DNA of 64,000 nt from Cranoglanis bouderius. Taxonomy: Eukaryota > Chordata > Actinopteri > Siluriformes > Cranoglanididae. Shown here in pieces: positions 1 to 8,769 of the stretch. The notes beneath the pieces were generated by a model. That model saw nothing but the letters and a program-made list of their open reading frames with translations, was not told the origin of the DNA and did no database searches. Every line of letters starts with the position of its first letter. Position 1 is the stretch's first letter. The stretch lies in assembly GCA_023630585.1 (NCBI GenBank), contig CM042564.1, positions 16,030,242 through 16,094,241 of the forward strand. The letters run 5' to 3'. The position numbers and the translations under genes are program-made.

Positions 1-690
1 GCTAATGCAGTCATGTGTCCTTATTAACCATTTAATTCTTTTAAAAACATCCACGGACCGCGGCTTTGTTAAGTGTAAAACTACGCCATGTACACAGCTG
101 CTGTGTTTATGTAGGTACTCATGCGATATATCTTTGGAAAGCTAAGATTCTTGTGCTTCGATTGATATAAACCAACACTTACAAAACTGAGGCAACTCAC
201 TTATGAAGCCTCATAGTTGTCCACTGATCCATAACATCCCCACAAAAACAGCCTTGTTACGCTGGTGAAGGTCCAAACGATGCAATTAAGGAAAGATATT
301 TAGTCCAAAACACATTATTACATCAATAAATATCCACAGACTATTGCTGAGTCATTTCAAATTATAGGTAAATGTGCCTAATCTTTCACGTTTTCTCTGT
401 TGTAACGCCGGTTCACTTTCAGCACTTCAATTTAAGTCTGTGCGTAAAGATGCCTAACGAGTTGCAAGTGTTTCTTTTCAGAAACTTTTTTACATAGTTT
501 GTATTTTTTGCTTGTAATTTATTTAGTTATTATTTACTTGAAGGGGAAAAAACCTAAGGCCAAAACTTAAAGCATTTTTCAGAAATACTTGAAATATACA
601 TGTACATTTGTACATTAATTTATTTTAATATTTAACTTTATAAATAAGAAGTGTGTGTTGTTCAATTAGCATGTTTTTGTGTTTTGCTTT
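1..690. other. Intron 1 of cenpw (inferred), no recognised feature
   Basis: AT-rich DNA with no long open frame and no repeat I recognise. It should lie inside cenpw intron 1, because the first recognisable exon downstream begins in the middle of the protein. I looked for a plausible first coding exon (ATG followed by basic residues and a GT donor in the right phase) and found none. Confidence 0.5.
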
Positions 691-761
691 GGTACCGAAA
701 TTTGTACAGAGTACCATGGAATTTTACTGGTATTGGTACAGAATACTGAAATTTTGGTACC
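691..761. repeat. Short fold-back sequence with GGTACC arms
   Basis: A 71-bp stretch starts with GGTACCGAAATTTGTAC and ends with GAAATTTTGGTACC, which is its imperfect reverse complement. GTAC-rich repeats fill the middle. It is followed by GTGACAACCCTA, which resembles ends of non-autonomous DNA transposons in fish. The family is not identified. Confidence 0.45.
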
Positions 762-769
762 GTGACAAC

Positions 770-1222
770 CCTACTCCCAAGAGGTTTGAGGATCATCAAA
801 GTGTGTTTTGTCAAAATTCAGATGAGCCGTAATGATGTTCTGTGTTAGCAATGGTTTTCACCTCACTACTCTTCCATGGATGCTATTTTTGCCCAGTGTC
901 TTTCTAATAGTGACAAGATAGTGACCTTGAACAATGACCTTTATTGATGCAAGAGAGGCCTGTAAGTCCTTTTATGTTGTCCTTGGCTCTTTTGTGACTT
1001 GCTGAATGAGTAGTTGCTGTGCTCTTGGAGGAATTTTGGAAGGTCAGGCACGTCTGGGTAGGTTCACTACAGTGCTGAGTTTTTCCATTTGGAGATAATG
1101 GCTCTCACTGTGGATCTTTAGAGTCCCAGAGCCTTTGAAATAGCTTTGTAACCCTTCCTAGACTGATGTATTTCATTCACCTTCTTCCTAATCATTTCTG
1201 GAATTTCTTTCAATTTTGGCAT
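770..1222 (-). pseudogene. Decayed Tc1/mariner transposase, N-terminal half
   Basis: Read on the minus strand, an ATG at 1222 opens a frame beginning MPKLKEIPEMIRKKVNE, followed by a helix-turn-helix-like region (KGYKAISKALGL). This is the paired-like DNA-binding part of a Tc1 transposase. A stop follows the first ~37 residues, and frameshifts interrupt the rest. Recognisable similarity fades near 770, before the catalytic domain, so the copy is truncated. It lies in cenpw intron 1, antisense to the gene. The flanking stretch up to about 1572 looks like the matching 5' terminal region of the element (it contains GGGGGCAAATACATTTTCAC). The family assignment rests on remembered Tc1 features rather than a search. 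Confidence 0.7.
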
Positions 1223-1572
1223 AGTGTGTTATTACGTAAGACTTTTTAACCAACTTCATGCTGTTGAAAAAGTTCTATTTGATTGAACAGGGTTTGCAGT
1301 AATCAGGCCTGGTTGTGTCTAGTCCAGCTGAACCCCATTATGAATGCAGTTTCATAGATTTGGGGAATTAGTATCTATGGGGGCAAATACATTTTCACAC
1401 AGGCCCAGCTGGTATTGGATAACTTTTTTGCTTCAATAAATAAAATTATCATTTAAAAACTGTATTTTGTGTTTACTCAGGTTGTCTTTGTTTTATCTTA
1501 GATTTTGTTTTCATTTACGAAACAATTTAGTATGAGAGTACACAAAACAGAAGAAATCAGGATGGGGCACTG
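1223..1572 (-). mobile_element. 5' terminal region of the decayed Tc1 at 770-1222
   Basis: Non-coding DNA upstream of the decayed transposase start, ending at ATCAGGATGGGGCAC just before the MITE at 1575. It looks like the untranslated and inverted-repeat side of the Tc1 element. The partner inverted repeat is missing because the other half of the element is deleted. Confidence 0.5.
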
Positions 1573-1574
1573 TA

Positions 1575-1993
1575 CACTATATGGCTGAAAGTTTCATAAC
1601 ATTCATATGTGCTTTTTGAACATCCCATTCCAGATTTAGTTCACCTTTGCTTTTATATTAACCTTCACTCTTCTGGGAAGGCTTTCCAATAAGGCACAGT
1701 CAATGTTCCAGTTCATCCCAAAGGTGTTCAGTGGGGTTGAGGTCAGGGCTCTGTGCAGGCCACTCAAGTTCTTCCACTCCAACCTACGCAAACCATGTCC
1801 TCATGGAGCACGCTTTGTACAAAGGGGCACTGTAATGCTGGAACAGGTTTGAGCCTCTTAGTTCAGTGACAAGAAATTGTAATGCTACAGCATTCTAGAT
1901 AATTGTGTGCTTCCAGCTTTGTGGCAACAGTTTGGGGTAGAATCAGGTATGGGTGTGATGGTCAGGTGTCCACAAACCTTTGGCCATATAGTA
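1575..1993 (-). mobile_element. Tc1-derived deletion element (MITE family M1), copy 1
   Basis: The ends are CACTATATGGCTGAAAG and the near reverse complement CTTTGGCCATATAGTA, next to TA dinucleotides. The interior, read on the minus strand, encodes the end of a DD34E transposase: EWPAQSPDLNPTEHLWDELE. The final catalytic glutamate (in PTEHLW) is present, but the DNA-binding domain and the aspartates are missing. At 419 bp it is an internal-deletion derivative that could only move with help from another transposase. Related copies are at 11293, 28061 and 49706. Confidence 0.75.
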
Positions 1994-2393
1994 TATATCT
2001 GCTAAGCTGAGATGGGATTATAGGACGCCACCCAGTGCTACATTAAACTAGCTCATATAATCCATTTCTCTTGTTTGTATTTGCAACTACAGAAGTTTTC
2101 TTAAAAATGACCAAAGTGTGAAAAAAGATGTGATTTATAAGAAGTGATGGAAAACAATGCAATAACCCACACTGTGTTTTTTGGCCACTACTAGTTTAGA
2201 GTAATCTTATAGTGTTTCTATGTGATTTACAGCAATTTGAAGATGAATTTCAATGTGTAACTCCTTTGGTGCGATATCCATTGAAGTTATTGCCATTTAT
2301 CATGCATACGCTGTTTTTGGATGACTCCTGCATAAAATGTTATCATATTGTCAGAGATGAGTAATTGTTGGGTTGTTTGTGTTGCGTAATCAG
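1994..2393. other. Intron 1 of cenpw, no further feature
   Basis: Unassigned intronic DNA ending at the acceptor AG at 2392-2393. The last bases before the exon (TTGTTGGGTTGTTTGTGTTG) are T/G-rich and act as a rather weak pyrimidine tract. Confidence 0.6.
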
Positions 2394-2507
2394 GTCCAGC
2401 TGAATCTGCTGCTTGTCTTACATCGACTGGCAGAAGAGTCCAGAATCAAGGCCTTTGAGGAGAAAACCGCTACTATCAAAGTCCACCATGTTAAAGCTGT
2501 TGCAAAG
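2394..2507 (+). CDS. cenpw: cenpw internal exon (centromere protein W histone fold)
   Basis: CENP-W is a small histone-fold protein that pairs with CENP-T in the inner kinetochore (CCAN) and binds centromeric DNA. This 114-bp exon encodes 38 residues in phase 0, between an AG acceptor (2392-2393) and a GT donor (2508-2509). The translation starts VQLNLLLVLHRLAEESR and ends HHVKAVAK. It matches the second and third helices of the CENP-W histone fold, including the near-invariant stretch LHRLAEESR (VHRLAEESR in human) and the A-x-AK before the last helix end. Joining it to 6626-6652 completes the C-terminus in frame. The exon for the first ~45 residues (basic tail and helix 1) is not in the window. 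Both flanking introns carry transposons. Confidence 0.93.
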
Positions 2508-2626
2508 GTATCCAGTCTAGTCTTGTTAATAGTTCTATTTCACACAGAAATATGTGCTACTAAAGGTAGGAAAAGCCTCATTATTTCTGATCTTGTAATA
2601 TATCACATCACATCATACATTCACTA

Positions 2627-4148
2627 CAGCCGTGGCCAAAAGTTTTGAGAATGACACAAATATTAATTTTCACAAAGTCTACTGCTTCAGTGTTTTTAGA
2701 TCTTTTTGTCAGATGTTACTAACTGTTACTGAAGTATAATCACAAGCATTTCATAAGTGTCAATGGCTTTTATTGACAATTACATGAAGTTTATGCAAAG
2801 AGTCAATATTTGAAGTGTTGACCCTTCTTTTTCAAGACCTCTGCAATTCGCCCTGGCATGCTGTCAATCAACTTCTGGGCCACGTCCTGACTGATGGCAG
2901 CCCATTCTTGCATAATCAATGCTTGGAGTTTGTCAGAGTTTGTGGGTTTTTGTTTGTCCACCCACCTCTTGACGATTGACCACAAATTCTCAATGGGATT
3001 AAGGTCTGGGGAGTTTCCTGGCCATGGACCCAAAATGTTGATGTTTTGTTCCCCGAGCCACTTCGTTATCACTTTTGCCTTGTGGCAAGGTGCCCCATCA
3101 TGCTGGAAAAGGCATTGTTCATCACCAAACTGTTCTTGGATGGTTGGGAGAAGTTGCTCTCTGAGGATGTTTTTGTACCATTCTTTATTCATGGCTGTGT
3201 TCTTAAGCAAAATTGTGAGTGAGCCCACTCCCTTGGCTGAGAAGCAACCCCACACGAGTGGTCTCAGGATGCTTTACTGTTGGCATGACACAGGACTGAT
3301 GGTAGCGCTCACCTTTTCTTCTCCGGACAAGCTTTTTTCCAGATGCCCCAAACAATCGGAAAGGGGATTCATCAGAGAAAATGACATTACCCCAGTCCTC
3401 AGCAGTCCAATCCCTGTACTTTTTGCAGAATAGCAGTCTGTCCCTGATGTTTTTCCTGGAGAGAAGTGGCTTCTTTGCTGCCCTTCTTGACACCAGGCCA
3501 TCCTCCAAAAGTCTTCGCCTTACTGTGCGTGCAGACGCACTCACACCTGCCTGCTGCCATTCCTGAGCAAGCTCTGCACTGGTGGTGCCCCGATCCCGCA
3601 GCTGAATCAACTTTAGGAGACGGTCCTGGCGCTTGCTGGACTTTCTTGGGCACCCTGAAGCCTTCTTCACAACAGTTGAACCTCTCTCCTTGAAGGTCTT
3701 GATGATCCGATAAATGGTTGATTTAGGTACAATCTTACTAGCAGCAATATCCTTGCCTGTGAATCCCTTTTTGTGCAAAGCAATGATGGCTGCACGTGTT
3801 TCCTTGCAGGTAACCATAGTTAACAGAGGAAGAACAATCATTTCAAGCACCACCCTCCTTTTAAAGCTTCCAGTCTGTTATTCTAACTCAATCAGCATGA
3901 CCGAGTGATCTCCAGCCTTGTCCTCGTTAACACTCTCACCTGTGTTAACGAGAGAATCACTGACATGATGTCGGCTGGTCCTTTTGTGGAAGGGCTGAAA
4001 TGCAGTGGACTTTGAAATTAATTGCAATTCATCTGATCACTCTTCATAACATTCTGGAGTATATGCAAATTGCCATCATAAAAACTGAAGCAGTAGACTT
4101 TGTGAAAATTAATATTTGTATCATTCTCAAAACTTTTGGCCACGGCTG
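2627..4148 (-). mobile_element. Nearly complete Tc1-like transposon (family C) in cenpw intron 2
   Basis: The element is 1522 bp and is flanked by TA on both sides (2625-2626 and 4149-4150). Its inverted ends, CAGCCGTGGCCAAAAGTTTT and the complement AAAACTTTTGGCCACGGCTG, match almost perfectly for about 65-70 bp. It carries one transposase gene on the minus strand, antisense to cenpw. Clean TA duplications and well-preserved ends suggest a fairly recent insertion. Confidence 0.95.
2803..3853 (-). pseudogene. Tc1 DD34E transposase with a single frameshift
   Basis: It is a cut-and-paste transposase that would bind the element ends and insert at TA. The N-terminal part (3853 down to about 3260) has a helix-turn-helix region (KGFTGKDIAASKIVPKSTIY) and the first catalytic aspartate in FSDESPFRLFG. 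The C-terminal part (3255 to 2803) carries the second aspartate in FQHDGAPCHKA and the glutamate in NPIENLW. The two parts lie in different frames and join near 3254-3262, where GTGTGGGG appears to have lost two bases or gained one. No other stop is seen, so the copy is one lesion from a complete frame. The start could be the ATG at 3853 or, more typically, the MVTCKE methionine at 3817. Confidence 0.9.
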
Positions 4149-4150
4149 TA

Positions 4151-4692
4151 GTCTCTACTCCAGTTCTATTGATTCACTGTTTATTGCTTTTGCTCCTTTG
4201 CTAATGATTCTCATTCTTTTCTTGATTACGTATAAGTGTTTACAAAATTGTTTAACTTCTGCTGCTTGGCAGTGCAACATAGGGAAACAAGCTTTCTCTC
4301 AATCTAGTGCTTATTTAAGAATCTAAGAATGTGTTGGGTTGAGTAGGTGTTAAGCCTTAAAAGCACTGAGGGTGCCTCTGATCAGTTGGATTAAGTTTCA
4401 CATGCATAATAATTCAAACAGGCTGCATTGCTAACATATGTCACCCAGGGCTTCTTCACTGGTCTGTACAGCAGTATGTATCAGAGGTGTGTATAGGACT
4501 GTTTCCCACAAATCCCGTTCTCATTCACTTGTGAAGTTCTGACCAATCCTGCCCACTCCTACAGTTTTTTTTTTTTTTTCTTTTTCTGATACACACCTCT
4601 ATTATGTGTTACTCCAGTCATTATAGTCAGTACTGAATGGTAAGGACCTGCCTGGCCTGAGGAGAGCCCAGTCTTTATTTTCTTGTGGTAAT
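4151..4692. other. Intron 2 of cenpw, mostly unassigned
   Basis: No gene is visible. A short inverted pair, TCAGAGGTGTGTATA (about 4481) and TCTGATACACACCTCTA (about 4585), encloses ~90 bp and a poly-T run at 4566-4580. This may be a small fold-back element, but the arms are only 11-12 bp. Confidence 0.4.
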
Positions 4693-4823
4693 GGTAGTGG
4701 TAGCTCAGTGGCTAAGACGTGGGACTTTGGAATGCAAGGTTGTGAGTTTTAATCCCAGTACCGCCAAGGTGACACTGCTGGGCCCTTGAGCAAGGCCCTT
4801 AAACTCCCCCACTGATTAGTGAT
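4693..4823 (+). repeat. tRNA-derived SINE, 5' portion
   Basis: GGTAGCTCAGTGGCTAAG at about 4699 is a tRNA-like A box (TAGCTCAGTGG, 4701-4711). GGTTGTGAGTTTTAATCCC at 4739 is a B box. Their spacing is that of a tRNA-derived pol III promoter. The following GCCAAGGTGACACTGCTGGGCCCTTGAGCAAGGCCCTT is the usual post-tRNA body seen in fish SINEs. It is not a functional tRNA gene, since there is no matching acceptor stem or 3' tRNA half. It abuts the Tc1 remnant that follows. Confidence 0.8.
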
Positions 4824-4825
4824 GA

Positions 4826-6257
4826 AAAAATGAAACCAAGGTAAATTTAAACTTTTTCCACCCTCAATGTGAAATTACAATGTATAAAAATTAAGTGAAA
4901 AACAACCAAAAACATTTTAGGGGGAAAAAAAGTTACAATAATCCAGTTGCATAAATGTGCACACCCTTTTATAACTGGTGTCAGAATGAACCAGTCACAT
5001 TCAATGTCATGTTCAAAAGTAATTATCGTACAGCTGTCATCAATGAAATTATTCGGATTAACCCCAAATAAAGACCAGCTGTTTCTTTAGGATTTTCTTG
5101 ACATCTCCTTGGTTTTATCTGACTGCTGAATGATCTGCAAAGGGATGACAGAGCCTGTACAGGGTCTCACTGTCAAAAGGTATCGATCAGGAAAGGAGTA
5201 TAAAAGAATTTCCGAAACATTAGATGTACCATGGAACACCGTGAAGGTGTTGTTACCAACAACAAGATGTCCATCCAACTTTACAAAAGGAGAAGACAAA
5301 AACCTATTAGGGAGGCTGCCAAGAGACATAAAGCAACATTAAAGGAGCTGCAGGAATATCTGACAAGTACTGCTTACACTCTGCATGTGACGGCAATCTT
5401 TCGTATTCTTCACATGTCTGGGCTATGGGGTAGGGTGACTAGATGGAAGCACTTTCTCACAAAAAACATCCAAGCCCAACTAAATCACCCCAAACCATGT
5501 GGCAAAATATGTTATGGTCCGATAAGACCAATTCCAAAATGCATGTTTGGCACAAAAAGAAGTACGTACATCACTAAAAGAACACCATCCCCACAGTGAA
5601 GCATGGTGATGGCATCATCACGCTTTAGAGCTGCTTTTCTTCAGCCAGAACTGGTGCTTTTATCAAAGTGGAGGAATCATGAATAGCTACAAATACCAGC
5701 TGATTTTAATGCAAAACATTCAGGACAACAGTGACCCAAAACACATCCAAATCAACAAAGGAATGGCTTAACCAAAAGAAGATCAAAGTTTTTGAATGAC
5801 CTAGCCAGAGCCAAGACCTGAATCCAGCTAAAAATCTGTGCGGTGACCTGAATTGGGCTGTGCACAGGAGATGCCCTCACAATTTGATGGATCTAGAATG
5901 TTTTTGCAAGAAAGGGTGGGAAAATATTGCCAAGTCAAGGTGTGCTACACTAATAGACTCTTTCCGAAAAAGATTGAGTGGTGTGATAAAATCAAAAGGT
6001 GCTTCAACAAAGTAGTTTAGGGGTGTGTAAACTTATGCAACTAGGTTATTGTAAGTTGTTTTTTTTTTTTTGTTTGTTTGTTTGTTTTTTGTGTTTCCTT
6101 TTTTCCCTAAAAATGTTTGATTGTTTGTTTTTCACTATTTGTATAATTTGCAATTTCACATTAAAGGTGGGAAGAGATCTGGCATGATTTAGATTTGTTT
6201 CATTTTACATTTTACTTCACAAAAACCTGCCATTTTAACAGGGGTGTGTAGACTTTG
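4826..6257 (+). mobile_element. Degraded Tc1-like transposon (family B), copy 1
   Basis: The right end is AACAGGGGTGTGTAGACTTTG, followed by TA at 6258-6259. The left inverted repeat is missing, probably lost at the SINE junction, but the sub-terminal AACTTTTTCCACCCTCAATGTG has its complement near 6160. Between them lies a broken transposase on the + strand. Two sister copies are at about 20862 and 50476. It lies within cenpw intron 2, sense to the gene. Confidence 0.85.
5130..6015 (+). pseudogene. Family B Tc1 transposase, multiply broken (copy 1)
   Basis: N-terminal DNA-binding residues (KRYRSGKEYKRISETLDVP) begin in one frame near 5175. The next block (EAAKRHKATLKELQEYL) is in another frame from about 5310. 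The C-terminal end at about 5815-6015 is in a third. In the C-terminal part the place of the catalytic glutamate reads DLNPAKNLC, so the glutamate codon has become lysine. Several frameshifts and this change leave it inactive. Confidence 0.8.
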
Positions 6258-6259
6258 TA

Positions 6260-6625
6260 AGTCAGCATGATGCATTTATTTTTCTGATGTAGAGAAGCTT
6301 ATTTGATTTAGATGTAATTCAATGCAGAGTTGAGTGCCATCCATGCATGAGCTGGAGTGGTGTGAATAATGGTCTGCTTGCTATGCTAAAGAGCAGACTC
6401 ATTATGACCTGTCACAACCAAATATGTTAGAAATTACATGTCTTGCGTAGTTTTCTCATGTCATACAGATGTAAGAAATTGAAAATAACAGTGCAAATCT
6501 GAGCAAATGAAAAGAAAGGAAATGAGAAGCATAACTGGAAGACTGGTTTGTGACAGAGATGAGGAATGAGCTATTTGATTTTGTTATGCTCTTATGCCTC
6601 TTCTGTTTTTCTGTTTGCCTTCCAG
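6260..6625. other. cenpw: End of cenpw intron 2 with strong acceptor
   Basis: No repeat recognised. The last bases (CTTCTGTTTTTCTGTTTGCC, then TTCCAG ending at 6625) form a strong pyrimidine tract and AG acceptor. Intron 2 as a whole runs from 2508 to 6625 (4118 bp), GT to AG. Confidence 0.8.
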
Positions 6626-6652
6626 AAATTGTTGAAGAGCACGCGTGGATGA
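6626..6652 (+). CDS. cenpw: cenpw terminal coding exon (last 8 residues and stop)
   Basis: The exon continues phase 0 from 2507 and encodes KKLLKSTRG when read with the preceding lysine, then TGA at 6650-6652. Human CENP-W ends in the pattern K-V-I-L-K-K-S-R-G, so the length and the basic S/T-R-G terminus agree. This is the tail of the third histone-fold helix. An ORF scan would miss it because it is only 27 bp. The combination of a strong acceptor, a matching phase and a conserved C-terminus makes the assignment firm. Confidence 0.9.
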   Translation, partial: KLLKSTRG

Positions 6653-7135
6653 GGTGGAACACATTGCTTCCTCTGTGAGCCTGAAGCTGCACAGAGCCCG
6701 CAGTCTGAGAGAGCCCAGGTATCCAGTGCACTCCAGACTCAACCTCTCACTGGGGCCAGTACACATGAGTCATGGCATGAGTCAACATACGCTTACTATT
6801 TGCTAATTTTTACCTTAGGTCCTTTTTCGTCTTTTTTGAATTTGACTTTTTTTTTCTTTCTTCTCCCAGTGTGTAGTCCTAAAATGTGCAACCTGCAAGA
6901 TAGTGTGCAAACACTCCCCCTCAGATTAATTCCCTGTGGAGATCTGTTCACTTTTACTCTCCATTACTGTTGACCTTTTGCTTTCGAGTGGTGTTGGGAA
7001 ATATCTGTGTGTAAACTTTTAGCCCGTGACTGATGGTATCAGGGCTGAATATCCGTAGCCACAAATGTTTTCCTCCTGTATTTTGGATTTTTATTAGTAC
7101 TTAATACATGTTAATAAACAATTTGTGCCACTTGA
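6653..7135 (+). other. cenpw: cenpw 3' UTR with AATAAA at 7113-7118
   Basis: Sequence after the stop codon is unique-looking and ends with AATAAA at 7113-7118, then a T/G-rich stretch (ATTTGTGCCACTTG), which is the usual layout of a cleavage and polyadenylation site. A second AATAAA-like string at about 7180 could be an alternative. The cleavage point near 7135 is inferred. Confidence 0.65.
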
Positions 7136-8338
7136 CACTCCCTCTGTCTCTTCCTCCCTTTCGCTTTATGTGCATATGAATAAAAAAATTTTTGGCCGAT
7201 TGCCACATACAACAGTAGAACTATTATCTCAGAGCCAATCCTCAAAAGCAGGATTTTAGCAAGAACACTTTTTTAGCATGAACGGAAATGCAGATGATAT
7301 CTTTGTTGACACAGTATCAACCTTCTAAGACTGTTGCTTTCATTTAAACTCTAATTATGCACAGAGCATTACTTGCTTTTCCCTTATGACAGTTAACACA
7401 ATCTCTTACTGTAAAATATCTCCATTGAGGCCAGGCATTTGGCCGATCTAGTGCTAATTAACTCTATTCCTACAGCAGGACATTGCCTCTTGGGTAATTT
7501 GGGTGGTTAAAAGAACAGAGGACTTGACCTCGGACCACAGGAAAGTAAATGTTTGGGTCTCCTTTTGTGTGTGTGTATGGATGCCAGGGTGTCCCACTGA
7601 TGACCACATGGTCTGGGAGGCACCCAGCCCTAATCCCACTGTCAGAATTAATTGGGGTGTCTCTGCTGTGCTGTCAGTGCTTTGCTTACAGAAGAATTGA
7701 GCTTTTAAAAAAAAAAAAAAAAAAAAAAAGTAGGCTTTGATAGCATGTTCTTTAAAAACTAGAATGTTCTCCAGACCTCCGGCTCCACCTTTCTTATCTT
7801 AATCCAGCAAACATCTGAGCCACTTGCACACTGGAAACAGTCGCTTCTTCACATCACCTTATTCATCATGTTTCTGCATGTTGTCCAATTAGAGACTGAG
7901 GTCATCCTGCGAGGGCTGGTTGACCGTGGTCATGACCTGTCCTTCACCTTTCATGACCAGTAGATGGCGACCATGCCGAAAATACCATGATCTTTGAATT
8001 CATTACTGTGAAGCACAAGGTGACTTCAAAGCCAAGCATATATGAAATTCCTTCATTCTACAAAGTATGTGGAAACTAAATCAGTCATATATTGCACCAA
8101 ACACTTAATGCAAATAAATGGTTAAAAAAAGGGAAAAAAAAAACCTAGCAAGATCTTACTTAAAGGATCATTCCTGCATAAAACTAGCATTAATTCTGAT
8201 TCCAAGCAAACAATATTCTAATCAATATTCATGTAGCAGTTATCAGTACAAACTACTAAAAAATTGTATTGCAAGGGGCAAGATTTGTATACAGGTAAGG
8301 AAAAAATAGTACCTCACTGAATAAAATGTACACTTTGG

Positions 8339-8375
<37 letters not shown>

Positions 8376-8577
8376 AAGACAGTGATCCAGTAGATACCTG
8401 TGGTGTACAGCATGTCCAGTGTGGTTAAAAGATGATGTTCACCATTCTCCCGAAGTAGCTGTAGAATTTTGCAAAAATAATATGTATATTAATGACTGTA
8501 CAGTCAGTAAAACTATGAAAGAGACCAGAATTATTGGGTTATTCACCAAAGAAGATTCTAAAGAAAACTTTAATTCC
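7136..8577. other. Non-coding flank downstream of cenpw
   Basis: No gene is visible. It holds a poly-A run (7706-7729), a poly-T run (8341-8369) and the CTCF-like motif listed separately. The stretch 7440-7680 is less AT-rich than its surroundings but has no convincing coding signal. Confidence 0.5.
7957..7969 (+). promoter_or_regulatory. CTCF-like motif
   Basis: CCAGTAGATGGCG matches every position of the vertebrate CTCF core CCASYAGRKGGCR. It lies about 0.8 kb beyond the inferred cenpw polyadenylation site, in DNA without recognised transposons. A 13-bp motif alone is weak evidence of binding. Confidence 0.45.
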
Positions 8578-8720
8578 ATCAGTGGTGGAACGTATACAAA
8601 ACACTGACTTGAGTAAAGGTACTGCCATTGTAGTAACAATTCACTTGAGTAAAAGGAGTGATCAAGAAAATTACTCAAGTGTAATTATCCAATGAAAAAC
8701 TTCTTCAGAAATTACTTTAC
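8578..8720. repeat. Fragment resembling a hAT-type MITE
   Basis: The sequence starts AGTGGTGGAACGTATACAAA and contains repeated ACTTGAGTAAA blocks, similar in style to the hAT-like MITE at 48850 (GTGGAAAAAGTACT and ACTCAAGT blocks). No second end or target duplication is visible. Confidence 0.35.
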
Positions 8721-8726
8721 AAATTA

Positions 8727-8728
<2 letters not shown>

Positions 8729-8766
<38 letters not shown>
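8729..8766. repeat. (TA)n microsatellite, left of Tc1
   Basis: Nineteen TA units directly abut the left end of the Tc1 at 8767. The matching run on the other side is at 10286-10373. Confidence 0.95.

Positions 8767-8769
<3 letters not shown>

Noticed and set aside
1..2393. First exon of cenpw
   Set aside because: I looked for an ATG-led basic coding segment ending at a phase 0 GT donor and found none, so the exon is probably upstream of the window.
2894..3433. 179-codon open frame on the + strand
   Set aside because: It is the antisense shadow of the family C transposase. Its periodic openness follows from the real gene on the other strand.
4693..4770. tRNA gene
   Set aside because: A and B boxes are present, but there is no acceptor stem or 3' half. 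It is followed by SINE body sequence, so I call it a SINE.
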